Shown here: piece after piece, positions 52,877 to 62,240 of the stretch
Numbering within the stretch: the stretch's first letter is position 1
Layout of the letters: every line of letters begins with the position of its first letter
Assembly (NCBI RefSeq): GCF_001467525.1
Contig: NZ_LNXS01000006.1
Coordinates: 18,438-82,437 of the forward strand
From: Legionella anisa
GTDB lineage: Bacteria; Pseudomonadota; Gammaproteobacteria; Legionellales; Legionellaceae
DNA: 64,000 nucleotides
Direction: 5' to 3'
Program-made: the position numbers and the translations under genes
Notes under the pieces: generated by a model
Seen by the model: the letters and a program-made list of their open reading frames with translations, nothing else
Databases searched by the model: none
What the model was told of the DNA's origin: nothing

Positions 52877-53098
52877 TCAGTAGTGTTGATGGTATCGTGG
52901 GTATGGACTATGGTTTTCCACTACGACGCTCGGTGGTGGTGTCCATCGATAAACATTTTTCCATCTTGAATGATGATGGTGACGATGGAATTTGAATCGT
53001 GGATAATCATGATGTGAATGATAAAAAGCGAAGGCTGTTGTAGTGGAAAATAAAGTAACCGTGCTTAATACCCCACACAGCAATAATTTTTTAATCAT
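52877..53098 (-). CDS. Histidine-rich secreted peptide (73 aa)
   Basis: A Sec signal peptide (cleavage after TTAFA, about residue 24) leads into a mature part of about 49 residues with eleven histidines, including a run of four (HRHHHHSRW) and a final HQHY, plus several Tyr, Arg and Pro. No cysteine is present in the mature part. It is a plausible periplasmic metal buffer for nickel, zinc or copper; this is inference from composition only. GAGGGGA precedes the ATG by about nine bases. Confidence 0.62.
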   Translation of the reverse strand: MIKKLLLCGVLSTVTLFSTTTAFAFYHSHHDYPRFKFHRHHHHSRWKNVYRWTPPPSVVVENHSPYPRYHQHY

Positions 53099-53217
53099 CT
53101 TGTATTCCCCTCTTAGATTATTATCTGATGCCTAGTCTAAATAACAAATGTAACAGGGATATAACAAGACACACCGTAATTGTAACAAAGTTGTTACAAA
53201 GAGATTATAAATATCAT

Positions 53218-53248
53218 GTAGCCTGGGTGCAGCGCAGCGGAACCCGGG
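53218..53248. repeat. GTAGCCTGGGTG repeat, left half only
   Basis: GTAGCCTGGGTGCAGCGCAG continuing to CGGAACCCGGG, with no matching right arm nearby. It lies about 60 bases beyond the 3' end of the 180-residue gene. Confidence 0.75.
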
Positions 53249-53308
53249 AAATATATAAACCTCTTTCGGTTTCTGTTGTTGCATTGGGCGAACAATGTTT
53301 TAAAACGT

Positions 53309-53851
53309 TTAGGGGAACACCATTTGTCTTTTTTCTTCTTCATTAGCTATTACTTCATTTAAATCGACAGTCTCTTTAGGAACGCCAGAAGTGATACAAT
53401 GCGCAATCCCTTTTGCCATCAAAAAAGTAGCGCAGGGGCTAAAACACGCACTAACGATTATAGTGGCAGGTATACATGAAAGAAAAGTCAACGTTGTTGA
53501 ATCAGATGCTCCAGCTGTGCGTAGGATATAATAGACAGCAAGATGTACGCCACCACCCAAGGCTGTCATCGCAAGACTCGCGCAATTTTTAAAACAACAG
53601 TTTCCCTGAATGTGGGAGGAACGGTCGTTAACTACCTCTTTACGTTCTTTTACATTGGCCAAATAAATATGTTCATGTTTCTTAACCAATGCTTGTATAG
53701 GAGGGTTAACATACTCATCCTCTATTTGAGAAGGAAGCACTTTATTTTTGTATAAAGTAAAAAATAGATGAGGATTTGTTTTCTTGATTACTTCTGCTGT
53801 CAGATCAATAAGCTTGGGAACTTGTTGTGGTTGAGTTTTATTTTCAGGCAT
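53309..53851 (-). CDS. Uncharacterised protein with two membrane segments (180 aa)
   Basis: The N-terminal 85 residues are soluble. A cysteine cluster (NCCFKNCASL, about 84-93) precedes two hydrophobic segments (about 93-112 and 122-148, the second containing SACFSPC). A short soluble tail ends the protein. No family is recognised. Seven cysteines in or near the membrane region are unusual for the window. It is a monocistronic minus-strand gene, divergent from the CysZ-like gene. Confidence 0.55.
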   Translation of the reverse strand: MPENKTQPQQVPKLIDLTAEVIKKTNPHLFFTLYKNKVLPSQIEDEYVNPPIQALVKKHEHIYLANVKERKEVVNDRSSHIQGNCCFKNCASLAMTALGGGVHLAVYYILRTAGASDSTTLTFLSCIPATIIVSACFSPCATFLMAKGIAHCITSGVPKETVDLNEVIANEEEKRQMVFP

Positions 53852-54034
53852 TTATCATAACCTTTTTAAACGGATAAAAAGTTAATTATATATTAACAAG
53901 TTACTATGTCTTATTTTGTTCAAAGTTTAAAGAAAAATTTATATAAAAAAATAGGATGCTTTAATGTACTCTTAAGTTATATGATCGGGTTCAGTTTCAT
54001 GAGCCGCACGTAAATTTCAAGATTGGGGAGAAAA

Positions 54035-54787
54035 ATGAAGGATTTTTTTCATGGTATGAGCTATATGTTACGTGGAATTCGTCATCTTTTTACTCGAGGA
54101 TTGAAACGTTTTGTACTATTACCTTTAGCAATTAATTTCATAATGTTTGCAGGTTTGTTTTATCTTATGTATCACTATTTGTTGCCTTATGCTTATCATT
54201 ATCTTGATAAATTACCCTCTTGGCTAAGCTTTCTCAGCAGTATCTTTTTTATCATTTTTATCCTGAGTTTTTTCTTAATGTTTTTGTCACTTTTTACGGT
54301 ATTTTTTAATTTAGTCGCGGCGCCTCTCAATGGGCTATTGGCAGAGAAAACACAAAATCTTCTTTTTGGAAGTGCCGTTCCCTCTTTATCTTTTTATAAA
54401 ATCGTACTTCGTAGTATAAAACGCCAAATTGAGTTTCTTGGCTATTTTTTACCTCGTTTTTTAGTGATAGCTGTTTTATTTTTTGTACCCTTTCTACAGC
54501 CTATTTATCCTTTTTTATGGTTTCTTTTTAATGCATGGATATTGAGTATTCAATATCAAGATTTTGCTATGGATAATAATCTTATTCGCTTCAAAGAAGC
54601 ACGCAAGAAAGTGGCTAGTAATAAAATGTATTCATTTGGATTGGGTTTTTCTATAAATCTGGTCAGCTTTATACCCATCTTAAATATATTGACCATGCCT
54701 GCAGCGGTTATAGGAAGTACAATGCTTTACTGTGATCTCAATAAACCGTTACTTCAACCCTTAGCCAAAACTCCCAAATTAAATTAG
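54035..54787 (+). CDS. CysZ/EI24-family membrane protein
   Basis: The 250-residue protein has the CysZ layout: an N-terminal amphipathic FFHGMSYMLRGIRHLFTRGL, two long hydrophobic hairpins (about 30-55, 68-100), the family stretch NLVAAPLNGLLAEKTQ (about 101-116) and the late IPILNILTMPAAVIGSTMLY (about 210-230). CysZ supports sulfate uptake for cysteine synthesis in E. coli; no cysteine-pathway genes are nearby to confirm that role. ATG 54035 follows GGGGAG at good spacing, so I set aside the TTG at 54023. Confidence 0.85.
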   Translation: MKDFFHGMSYMLRGIRHLFTRGLKRFVLLPLAINFIMFAGLFYLMYHYLLPYAYHYLDKLPSWLSFLSSIFFIIFILSFFLMFLSLFTVFFNLVAAPLNGLLAEKTQNLLFGSAVPSLSFYKIVLRSIKRQIEFLGYFLPRFLVIAVLFFVPFLQPIYPFLWFLFNAWILSIQYQDFAMDNNLIRFKEARKKVASNKMYSFGLGFSINLVSFIPILNILTMPAAVIGSTMLYCDLNKPLLQPLAKTPKLN

Positions 54788-54800
54788 GAGATATGAGAAA

Positions 54801-54827
54801 CCTGGGTGCCGCAGCGCTTTACCCAGG
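54801..54827. repeat. GTAGCCTGGGTG repeat, worn short copy
   Basis: CCTGGGTGCCGCAGCGC and TTTACCCAGG remain of the palindrome. It lies between the convergent ends of the CysZ-like and oxidoreductase genes. Confidence 0.6.
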
Positions 54828-54841
54828 CCATGAGCCTATAA

Positions 54842-55834
54842 TTAATAAGCTTGAACTACAATTTTTCCTACTGCTTTCCCCGACTCAAGTAACGAATGGG
54901 CTTTATCAATGTTCTCGAAGTAAAAAAGATGTGGGTCAATGAGCGGATTTAAATGGCCATCGTCTACTATCCTTGCGATTTCTTTTAAAATTCTACCATG
55001 ACGTTCACGTTGTATGTTATGTAATAACGGCAATAGCATAAAAACAGCATGTAAACTGGCTGATTTGGCATGTAAAGGTGAAAGATCATGCTGGGATGTT
55101 GCTTGAATACTGAGTACGTTTCCATAGGTGGCAACAGCAGCCAATGATTTATCAAGATTTTCCCCACCAATTGTATCAAATACTACATCAAATCCCGCAC
55201 CGTTGGTTAAGCGATTCACATATTCTTGAACCGAATCAATCCGGTAGTTAATTGCCTCTTTGGCTCCCAGCGATTTTACTATATCTGCTTTATCGGAAGA
55301 AGATACAGTAGTATATACTTCAGCGCCAGCCCATTTCGCTAACTGAATTGCAATATGTCCAACTCCACCTGTACCCGCATGGATCAATACTTTTTGTCCT
55401 TTCTGGATATTTATTTTTTCGAATAATGCTTCCCAGGCAGTGATTGACACAAGCGGTAATGCAGCAGCCTCAACCATGCTTAGTTTCTTCGGTTTTTTTG
55501 CAATTAACTTGGCATCGGCAAGCATGAACTCAGCCAAAGCACCACTTTCATTGAGAAAACCACCTGCACATCCATAAACTTCATCACCCACTGCAAACTC
55601 AATAACTCCTTCACCTACTTCTTCAACGATACCTGCTACGTCACTATGCAGAATCGCTGGGAATTGGGGTGAAATACGACTGTACTTACCCGAGCGAACT
55701 TTACAGTCAACAGGATTAACACTCGTTGCAATAACGCGAATGAGCACATAGCCTGGTTTAATTTTTGGTTTGGGGAGTTCAATTGTTTCAAAAACTGAAG
55801 AATCACCAAAAGATGATATAGCTTGTGCTTTCAT
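54842..55834 (-). CDS. Zinc-independent MDR oxidoreductase (quinone oxidoreductase-like)
   Basis: The 330-residue medium-chain dehydrogenase/reductase starts MKAQAISSFGDSSVFETIEL and has the NADPH-binding GTGGVGHIAIQLAKWAGAEV (about 155-174). It has VNPVDCKVRSGKY, which lacks the catalytic zinc Cys seen in alcohol dehydrogenases, and no structural-zinc Cys cluster. It thus belongs with quinone oxidoreductases and zeta-crystallin-like reductases acting on enones or quinones. Its precise substrate is unknown. Confidence 0.85.
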   Translation of the reverse strand: MKAQAISSFGDSSVFETIELPKPKIKPGYVLIRVIATSVNPVDCKVRSGKYSRISPQFPAILHSDVAGIVEEVGEGVIEFAVGDEVYGCAGGFLNESGALAEFMLADAKLIAKKPKKLSMVEAAALPLVSITAWEALFEKINIQKGQKVLIHAGTGGVGHIAIQLAKWAGAEVYTTVSSSDKADIVKSLGAKEAINYRIDSVQEYVNRLTNGAGFDVVFDTIGGENLDKSLAAVATYGNVLSIQATSQHDLSPLHAKSASLHAVFMLLPLLHNIQRERHGRILKEIARIVDDGHLNPLIDPHLFYFENIDKAHSLLESGKAVGKIVVQAY

Positions 55835-56143
55835 AGCGTCCTCCTACTTAATGCACCAGACGTTTTATTAAAATTGTGAAGAGAGAAGACTCATCTTCAT
55901 GCAATGCAGAAAATAACATTCTAAAAAAATCGCAGAACATTTTCCAGCAACTATTGATTATCTGACTGATCTTGCAAGTTAATAATCGATTTTTCCAATC
56001 TATTGTTCAATCCCACTTTAAGTTTATGCAATAAATAATCTGGGATAATTGGCGCTGAACATTAGAGCAATGTGTTTCATTACACTATAGTATTCATTGA
56101 ACATCAAGTTTATGATTAATGAAATATAAAAAGGATGCAAACC
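55835..56143. other. Divergent intergenic region, no gene seen
   Basis: About 300 AT-rich bases between the divergent oxidoreductase and nitronate monooxygenase genes, which must hold both promoters. I found no clear operator palindrome, repeat or small reading frame. Confidence 0.5.
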
Positions 56144-57214
56144 ATGTGGCAGACACGACTGACTGAAAAAATTGGTTTAAGATTTCCAATTATACAGGCT
56201 CCTATGGCAGGTGGTGCTACTACACCTGAGTTAATTGCTGCGGTAAGCAATTCAGGTGGCCTAGGCTCGTTAGGTGCAGGATATATGACTCCTGCCGAGA
56301 TAAGACACGCTCTAAAAACAATTCGTAAATTAACGAATAAACCCTTTGCAGTGAATCTTTTTATTCCAGAGGAGCATTCTGCGTCCGAGGCGCAAATTCA
56401 AAAGTCCTGTGTGGATATTAAAAAGTCCTGCCATGAATTAAATATAGAGATTGAGCCAGTTACAAAACCGTACGCACAATCTTTTGAGGAGCAAATCAAT
56501 GTAATTCTTGAAGAAAAAATTCCTGTTTTTAGTTATGCATTTGGTTTGCTGGATGCTGAATGGATATCAAAATTAAAGAAGAATCACACCATTTTAATCG
56601 GTACAGCCACAACCTTAGCTGAAGCGCGTGTACTTGAAGAAAGCGGCATTGATGCAATTGTTGCTCAAGGAAGTGAAGCAGGAGGGCATAGGGGGACTTT
56701 TATAGGTAAAGCGGAAGATGGATTGATTGGTTTATTTAGCCTAATACCTCAATTTGTGGAACAAATCAAAATTCCTATTATTGCGGCGGGCGGAATTATG
56801 GATGGAAGAGGAATCGTGGCTGCAACTTATTTAGGTGCTGAAGGCATACAAATGGGAACGGCATTTCTCAGTTGTTTTGAATCCGGTATTCCCGATGTCT
56901 ATAAACACGCTTTACTGACACAGCAACACGATAATACGGTGCTTACTCGAGCCTTCTCTGGAAAGTTAGCCCGAGGAATACGAAATCAATTTATTGAGCG
57001 CATGGAGGCAAGAAAAATAAATATTCTTGATTATCCCATTCAAAATGCCTTAACAAGCATGATGCGAAAAAAAGCAAAAGAACAAAATGACATTGATTTT
57101 ATGTCCATGTGGGCTGGTCAATCGGCGCAATTATGCAGAAATATGAGTGCAAATGAGTTGATAAGCGCATTGGTACTTGAAGCCGAGGCATTGAACCCTC
57201 AGGCATGTGAGTAA
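56144..57214 (+). CDS. Nitronate monooxygenase (FMN-dependent, 2-nitropropane dioxygenase family)
   Basis: The 356-residue TIM-barrel enzyme shows the family set: FPIIQAPMAGGATTPELIAA (about 14-33), GLGSLGAGYMTPAEI, the catalytic-His motif AQGSEAGGHRGTF (about 175-187) and the FMN-phosphate sites PIIAAGGIMDGRGIVAA and LGAEGIQMGTAFL. It oxidises toxic alkyl nitronates such as propionate 3-nitronate using oxygen. ATG 56144 lies about ten bases after AAAAAGG; the ATG at 56135 is too close to that site. A strong terminator follows. Confidence 0.9.
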   Translation: MWQTRLTEKIGLRFPIIQAPMAGGATTPELIAAVSNSGGLGSLGAGYMTPAEIRHALKTIRKLTNKPFAVNLFIPEEHSASEAQIQKSCVDIKKSCHELNIEIEPVTKPYAQSFEEQINVILEEKIPVFSYAFGLLDAEWISKLKKNHTILIGTATTLAEARVLEESGIDAIVAQGSEAGGHRGTFIGKAEDGLIGLFSLIPQFVEQIKIPIIAAGGIMDGRGIVAATYLGAEGIQMGTAFLSCFESGIPDVYKHALLTQQHDNTVLTRAFSGKLARGIRNQFIERMEARKINILDYPIQNALTSMMRKKAKEQNDIDFMSMWAGQSAQLCRNMSANELISALVLEAEALNPQACE

Positions 57215-57271
57215 CTATATTAAGATGACTGTATTTTTTGATCTTCGAGAATGTTTCATGTATAGAGATAT

Positions 57272-57298
57272 AAATTAAGCCTGTAACAGGCTTAATTT
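57272..57298. terminator. Bidirectional terminator
   Basis: AAATTAAGCCTG and CAGGCTTAATTT form a perfect 12-bp stem around TAA, with A and T tracts on either side, between the convergent nitronate monooxygenase and TPR genes. Confidence 0.85.
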
Positions 57299-57360
57299 AA
57301 AATCACGCTTGAATGGATCAATGAGGCATCCGATTATAAAAAGACAGCGTTAATGACTTT

Positions 57361-58482
57361 TTACATGTTTATTCCGTTGCTCTTGGTTTCATCGAGCATT
57401 TCAACATCCATATCAACATCCATGGAATACTCTTCTTTTGTTTCCTCATGTAACGATTGAGCAAAAAAACCTCTCCCTGACTGAGTGACTGAAACCGATC
57501 GTTGACTTTCTATAGGCATAGAGGGCGATATAAAAGAAGATGGTGCTTCTGGGACACTTTTCTTTCTTTGCAAATACTTTATCTGTTCCTCCAAATGCTG
57601 GACTATTTGATGGTCACTTTGTTGTGGAGTTTTGATCATTTGCAGTGTTTTAATGGCTTGTCTATACGTTGCAATGGTTTCTGGTATTAATTGGCTTTGA
57701 ATATGAGACTTAGCCAATGTTAAAAGCTGCATTGCCATATTGCGACACACACCATCGTTAGGTGTTTCATTGATTACAACAGGATTAAATAAAGGCTTCT
57801 CAGCAGATAGAGACAGTTGGCTTAACATGCTCTCTATACTATGATCAATTTGTTGAATTTCACCAATTGATATGGTTTCAAATTTTGCGAAAAGCGCTTG
57901 CTCCTCTTGTTCCTCTTGTCTTGTAACTTGTCTTGCACCGAGTAAAAGCTCATGATTTGTAAATTCGGATGACTCAATATATGAATCGGTTGAAAGTTTA
58001 TGTTCATAATACTTATGAAATTTCTTGAAATTAGCTAAATTAGCTCCTGGGTCACCGATTTTCTGTTCTTCAATAGTTTTGTTTTTAATCAGACCAAATG
58101 CTTTTATGGCATTTGACATTGCTTCATCCCCTGCAGGTTGATTGAACGATTCATAACATGCATCGGCTAAATCAATATACAGTTCTGTTAATTTTCTATG
58201 ACTTTCATCATTTAATTCAGTTTGCAGAAGTTGTTTTATAGCATCCAGATAACATTGAGCTGCTTTTACGTGTTCCTTTTTATTAAAATAAAAAATCGCC
58301 AGATCACAATAGGCATTGGAAAGATCATGAAAGTCAGCAGGTGTTTTATTGATGATTTGTAAAAATAAATTGATTCCTTGCTTGTATTCATCGATTATTA
58401 TTTTTTTTGCAGCATGTTTACGTTCTAGATATTTAGCATTTGCAATTTTTGATTTGGCATCTTTTCGGTATTTTTCATCCAT
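57361..58482 (-). CDS. TPR-like protein with acidic tail (373 aa); candidate effector
   Basis: Residues about 25-150 contain tetratricopeptide-like helix pairs (FHDLSNAYCDLAIFYFNKKE; HVKAAQCYLDAIKQLLQTEL; RKLTELYIDLADACYESFNQ). A further pair is at about 245-300 (MAMQLLTLAKSHIQSQLIPE). The C-terminal 60 residues are disordered-looking and end with Glu/Asp-rich segments (LHEETKEEYSMDVDMDVEML), resembling the E-block signal of Dot/Icm substrates. No signal peptide. Effector status is inference from the tail and genus. The upstream gap carries repeat relics. Confidence 0.62.
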   Translation of the reverse strand: MDEKYRKDAKSKIANAKYLERKHAAKKIIIDEYKQGINLFLQIINKTPADFHDLSNAYCDLAIFYFNKKEHVKAAQCYLDAIKQLLQTELNDESHRKLTELYIDLADACYESFNQPAGDEAMSNAIKAFGLIKNKTIEEQKIGDPGANLANFKKFHKYYEHKLSTDSYIESSEFTNHELLLGARQVTRQEEQEEQALFAKFETISIGEIQQIDHSIESMLSQLSLSAEKPLFNPVVINETPNDGVCRNMAMQLLTLAKSHIQSQLIPETIATYRQAIKTLQMIKTPQQSDHQIVQHLEEQIKYLQRKKSVPEAPSSFISPSMPIESQRSVSVTQSGRGFFAQSLHEETKEEYSMDVDMDVEMLDETKSNGINM

Positions 58483-58584
58483 AATTTAAGCTCTCCTTTG
58501 ATTTCATCAATTGACTTTGCAGAATCACAGTATCATCAACAGAGATAAAAAAACAATGAGAACTATTGCAATTGAAATAAGGGT

Positions 58585-58683
58585 ATGTCATTAGACCTCA
58601 TTCCAAACTCACTGAGGAGCGTGAAGCGCAATGAGACGCAGAGAACAGAAAATTAAGTCATTTTGGCCAAGATAAGACCCTAT
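58585..58683. repeat. Composite of repeat relics 3' of the glutamate dehydrogenase gene
   Basis: About 58585-58640 (ATTAGACCTCATTCCAAACTC then GCGCAATGAGAC) resembles the left end of the dispersed repeat at 3191. About 58648-58682 (CATTTTGGCCAAGATAAGAC then CCTA) is the inverted left end of the TAGGGTCTG element with an internal deletion. The relic's edge abuts the TAA stop of the dehydrogenase gene. Confidence 0.55.
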
Positions 58684-61600
58684 TACTCTACTGTGATTAG
58701 GGTTGATAATTCGCGCAGAGCAATAAAGAAAATTGTGTAATCAATACTTGCACTACCAAGCAGCATTTCCAGCAATTTTTCCCATCGTTGGTGAATAAAA
58801 GGGTTTTTTGCGAGCCAATAGGCAATGAGCTCATCCGAGTTTAGTGTTTTTTGATTATTCATTAAAATGACAATGGTCAGACGCCGTTGCAAATTATCGA
58901 GCTCATCACGTAAAGACAATCGGGCGAGACTATTCCAATGACCCTCACGAGAGTCACTACCTATTTGATCACGGAACCAGACCAGGCTAAATTTACTGCC
59001 TACTTTAAAATAAACTTCAGCGGTTTTTCCTAAATCAAATTTATTTTGTGTTGCTACTTCTATTACATTTAATACAGTATACATAGCACGCGTAGCAGCG
59101 ATTTTTTTTGCAGCCTCTTCGGGTAAACCAATATCTACAAACTGAATCACAATTTGATTAAGATATTCTTTAGTAACACCTGCCATTAAGTCAGGAATTG
59201 ATTTTTCAAGTTTTGCTATAGATTGACTGTAATGAGCAATATTATTGGTAATTCCACCTGCAAGACGTTTATGATGTAAAAACCACCGAGTTGCTAAATT
59301 CATTAATTGTCTGACGTGGTGAAGTAACTCATATTGAGTGTGTACTGTCACTTTGTAATTCAGCGAATCAATCAATCGATTTAAGTCGTCTATTCGATAG
59401 GCTTTCGCAGCAATAATATAAGCACGCGCAATATCTGCTATTGTTTGGCCAGTCTCAACATGCAAGCGGTACATGAAGGTAATACCCATACTATTAACAA
59501 TCTGATTACTGAGTTGTGTTGCGATAATCTCACGTCGCAAACGATGGGTTTGCATGGCCTTGGCATAAGATTTTATCAGCATTGAAGGAAATCCCGTCTC
59601 GAGTATGGTTGCAAAATAGGGATCATCAGGCAAATCAGATTTTAATAATTCACCCGTAATATAAATTTTTGTATAGGCCATAATAATGGACAATTCGGGG
59701 CGAGTCAGAGCTTGACCTGCTGCTTTACGGTCCAAAAGATGTTTCTCATCAGGAAGAAATTCAACACTTCTGTCTAAGTGTACCACTGTTTCCAGTTCTT
59801 TAATGTATGCTTGATATAAACCACTATAAGCTAAGGCATTCGTAGCAGAAAAACTCAAAACCAATGCTTGATTGTAATTATCTTGTAAAACGAGCTCTGC
59901 AACTTGTTCCGTCATTTTCGTTAACAATTGATTGCGTTTTTTCTCTGTAAGTTTTCCCTGGATCATTTCCTTATTCAGCAGAATTTTGATGTTCACTTCA
60001 TGGTCAGAGCAATTTACTCCTGCTGAGTTATCAATTGAATCAGTATTAATTAAGCCGCCTTGAAGCGCAAATTCCACTCTCCCAAGTTGAGTAACTCCGA
60101 GATTGCCTCCTTCGCCCACAATTTTACAGCGTAATTCATTACCATCAACCCGACAAAACTCATTCGTTTTGTCGCCAACATCAGCATGAGATTGAGTTGA
60201 TGCTTTAACATAAGTACCAATACCCCCATTAAATAATAAATCAACGGGTGCTTTTAAGATTTCCCGTATCAATTCATTGGGTGTCAATGAGTTGGCTGTA
60301 ATCGAAAGTGCTTTTTTTACTTCAGGGGTAATGGCAATGGATTTACTTAAGCGTGAGTAAACTCCCCCACCTTTGGAAATTAATCGAGGATTGAAGTCTT
60401 CCCATGATGAGGTGGGTAAATTAAATAAACGCTGACGCTCTGCAAAAGTTTTGGGACCATTAGGATTGGGATCAAGAAATATATGGCGATGATCAAATGC
60501 TGCAAGTAAAAGTGCATGACTGGTATAAGTCAATCCATTACCAAATACATCACCGCTCATGTCACCAATACCCACAACAGTAAAATCCTGTTCCTCTATG
60601 CGAACATCCAATTCGCGGAAATGCCGTTTAACTGACTCCCATGCGCCGCGAGCAGTAATCCCCATTTTTTTATGATCATAGCCTGCAGATCCTCCGGAAG
60701 CAAAAGCGTCTCCAAGCCAGAAGTTGTATTCTTTAGCAATACCATTTGCTATATCAGAAAAAGTTGCTGTTCCTTTGTCTGCTGCTACAACAAGATAAGG
60801 ATCGGCCTCGTCATAGCACACGGTATTTTTGGGTGAAACAACACGGTCATCTACAAGATTATCGGTTAGGTCAAGTAATCCTCGTATAAATGATTGATAA
60901 CAGTAAATGACTTCTTGTTTTATCTTTTCGCGATCGAGCATATTGATTGCTTTTTTTAAAATAAAACCTCCTTTAGCTCCAGAAGGTACGATCACTGAGT
61001 TTTTTACTTTTTGAGCTTTCATTAAACCAAGTACTTCTGTACGAAAATCCTCTGGACGGTCAGACCAGCGAAGACCTCCACGTGCTACTTTAGCACTGCG
61101 TAAATGTATGCCTTCAAATCGTGTTGAATAAACAAAAATTTCGTACATAGGTTGTCCTGGGGGTAAATCAGGCACTTTGGCTGAGTTAAGTTTAAATGAC
61201 AGATACTCTTTAGGCTCGCCATCGGAACCTAACTGAAAATAATTGGTACGAAGAGTCGCTTTGATTAAAGACCAGAAAAAACGGATGATGTGATCTTCAT
61301 CTAAGCTGGTAATAGCATCAATATCGGTTCGAATCTCTTTTTCCAGTTCTGCCTTTTTATTTTTATTTGTCGTATTTTGTTTCAGACCAAATTTTAAATA
61401 AAAAAGTTGAATTAATTTTTTGACAATTACAGAATAGGTGGCGATGGTTTTTTCAATATACTGTTGGCTAAAGCGAAATCCAATTTGTTGCATGTATTTG
61501 GCATAAGCTCGAATAATAACAATCTCTCGCCAGGATAATCCTGCACCTAAAACCAGCTTATTAAAACCATCATTTTCACAAATTCCAACACTTATTTTTA

Positions 61601-62042
61601 TTAGGGCTTCATTAAAAATATTTTTTACTTGATCGAGGGTGAGTAGATTGGAGTGGGCATAGGTAACATTAAAATCACTGATCCAAACAAATTGATTGGG
61701 TGCAATAGAAATTTTATACGGTCTTTCCGTGTAAGTTCTTAAACCCATATTTTCAATCATAGGCAGAATATCGGAGAGAGGAATTGGTCTGCCATATCGA
61801 TACAATTTAATATGTAATGGATATTCGCCTCGGGGTGATTCGAAAAAAACAATGGTTAATGGGTCATCCAGGGATAGCTTATCAATTTGCACGAGATCGG
61901 TGATTGCTTCCTCAACAGTATGTTGTTCACAATAACTCATTGATAATGACGGGAGGTATTTCTCGGCAAATTTTTTTCCTTTTTTACGGCCTAATTGCTT
62001 TATTAATTCTTGATCCAACTGATCTTTCCATGAGTTTTCCAT
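58683..62042 (-). CDS. NAD-dependent glutamate dehydrogenase, short form (lacks N-terminal ACT region)
   Basis: The 1119-residue product is clearly related to the large bacterial NAD-glutamate dehydrogenases: ARGGLRWSDRPEDFRTEVLG (about 318-337), VPSGAKGGFILKKA (substrate Lys), YDEADPYLVVAADKGTATFS, FASGGSAGYDHKKMGITARG, VVGIGDMSGDVFGNGL and KIVGEGGNLGVTQLGR are all present. It deaminates glutamate to 2-oxoglutarate. The usual proteins are about 1600 residues; here the roughly 500 N-terminal residues that carry ACT-like regulatory domains are missing, and no coding sequence for them lies upstream, where only about 110 bases separate it from a divergent region. Either a natural short form or a 5'-truncated gene that still has an ATG. 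Confidence 0.88.
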   Translation of the reverse strand: MENSWKDQLDQELIKQLGRKKGKKFAEKYLPSLSMSYCEQHTVEEAITDLVQIDKLSLDDPLTIVFFESPRGEYPLHIKLYRYGRPIPLSDILPMIENMGLRTYTERPYKISIAPNQFVWISDFNVTYAHSNLLTLDQVKNIFNEALIKISVGICENDGFNKLVLGAGLSWREIVIIRAYAKYMQQIGFRFSQQYIEKTIATYSVIVKKLIQLFYLKFGLKQNTTNKNKKAELEKEIRTDIDAITSLDEDHIIRFFWSLIKATLRTNYFQLGSDGEPKEYLSFKLNSAKVPDLPPGQPMYEIFVYSTRFEGIHLRSAKVARGGLRWSDRPEDFRTEVLGLMKAQKVKNSVIVPSGAKGGFILKKAINMLDREKIKQEVIYCYQSFIRGLLDLTDNLVDDRVVSPKNTVCYDEADPYLVVAADKGTATFSDIANGIAKEYNFWLGDAFASGGSAGYDHKKMGITARGAWESVKRHFRELDVRIEEQDFTVVGIGDMSGDVFGNGLTYTSHALLLAAFDHRHIFLDPNPNGPKTFAERQRLFNLPTSSWEDFNPRLISKGGGVYSRLSKSIAITPEVKKALSITANSLTPNELIREILKAPVDLLFNGGIGTYVKASTQSHADVGDKTNEFCRVDGNELRCKIVGEGGNLGVTQLGRVEFALQGGLINTDSIDNSAGVNCSDHEVNIKILLNKEMIQGKLTEKKRNQLLTKMTEQVAELVLQDNYNQALVLSFSATNALAYSGLYQAYIKELETVVHLDRSVEFLPDEKHLLDRKAAGQALTRPELSIIMAYTKIYITGELLKSDLPDDPYFATILETGFPSMLIKSYAKAMQTHRLRREIIATQLSNQIVNSMGITFMYRLHVETGQTIADIARAYIIAAKAYRIDDLNRLIDSLNYKVTVHTQYELLHHVRQLMNLATRWFLHHKRLAGGITNNIAHYSQSIAKLEKSIPDLMAGVTKEYLNQIVIQFVDIGLPEEAAKKIAATRAMYTVLNVIEVATQNKFDLGKTAEVYFKVGSKFSLVWFRDQIGSDSREGHWNSLARLSLRDELDNLQRRLTIVILMNNQKTLNSDELIAYWLAKNPFIHQRWEKLLEMLLGSASIDYTIFFIALRELSTLITVE

Positions 62043-62240
62043 TTTTCAGTCTCACAAAGGTTCAGTGTTACTATTTAATAAGTATAGGTCATGAAATGAA
62101 TTGCATGGAATAGGCCCAATGCCAATTATTGTGGCGTTGTTAATGGTCCGTTAATTTTGTATTGCTATACTTCAATTAGTAAATATTTTGTCCTAACAGC
62201 ATATTTTTTAAGAATTAATTTGGAAAAGACAGAGAAGAAA

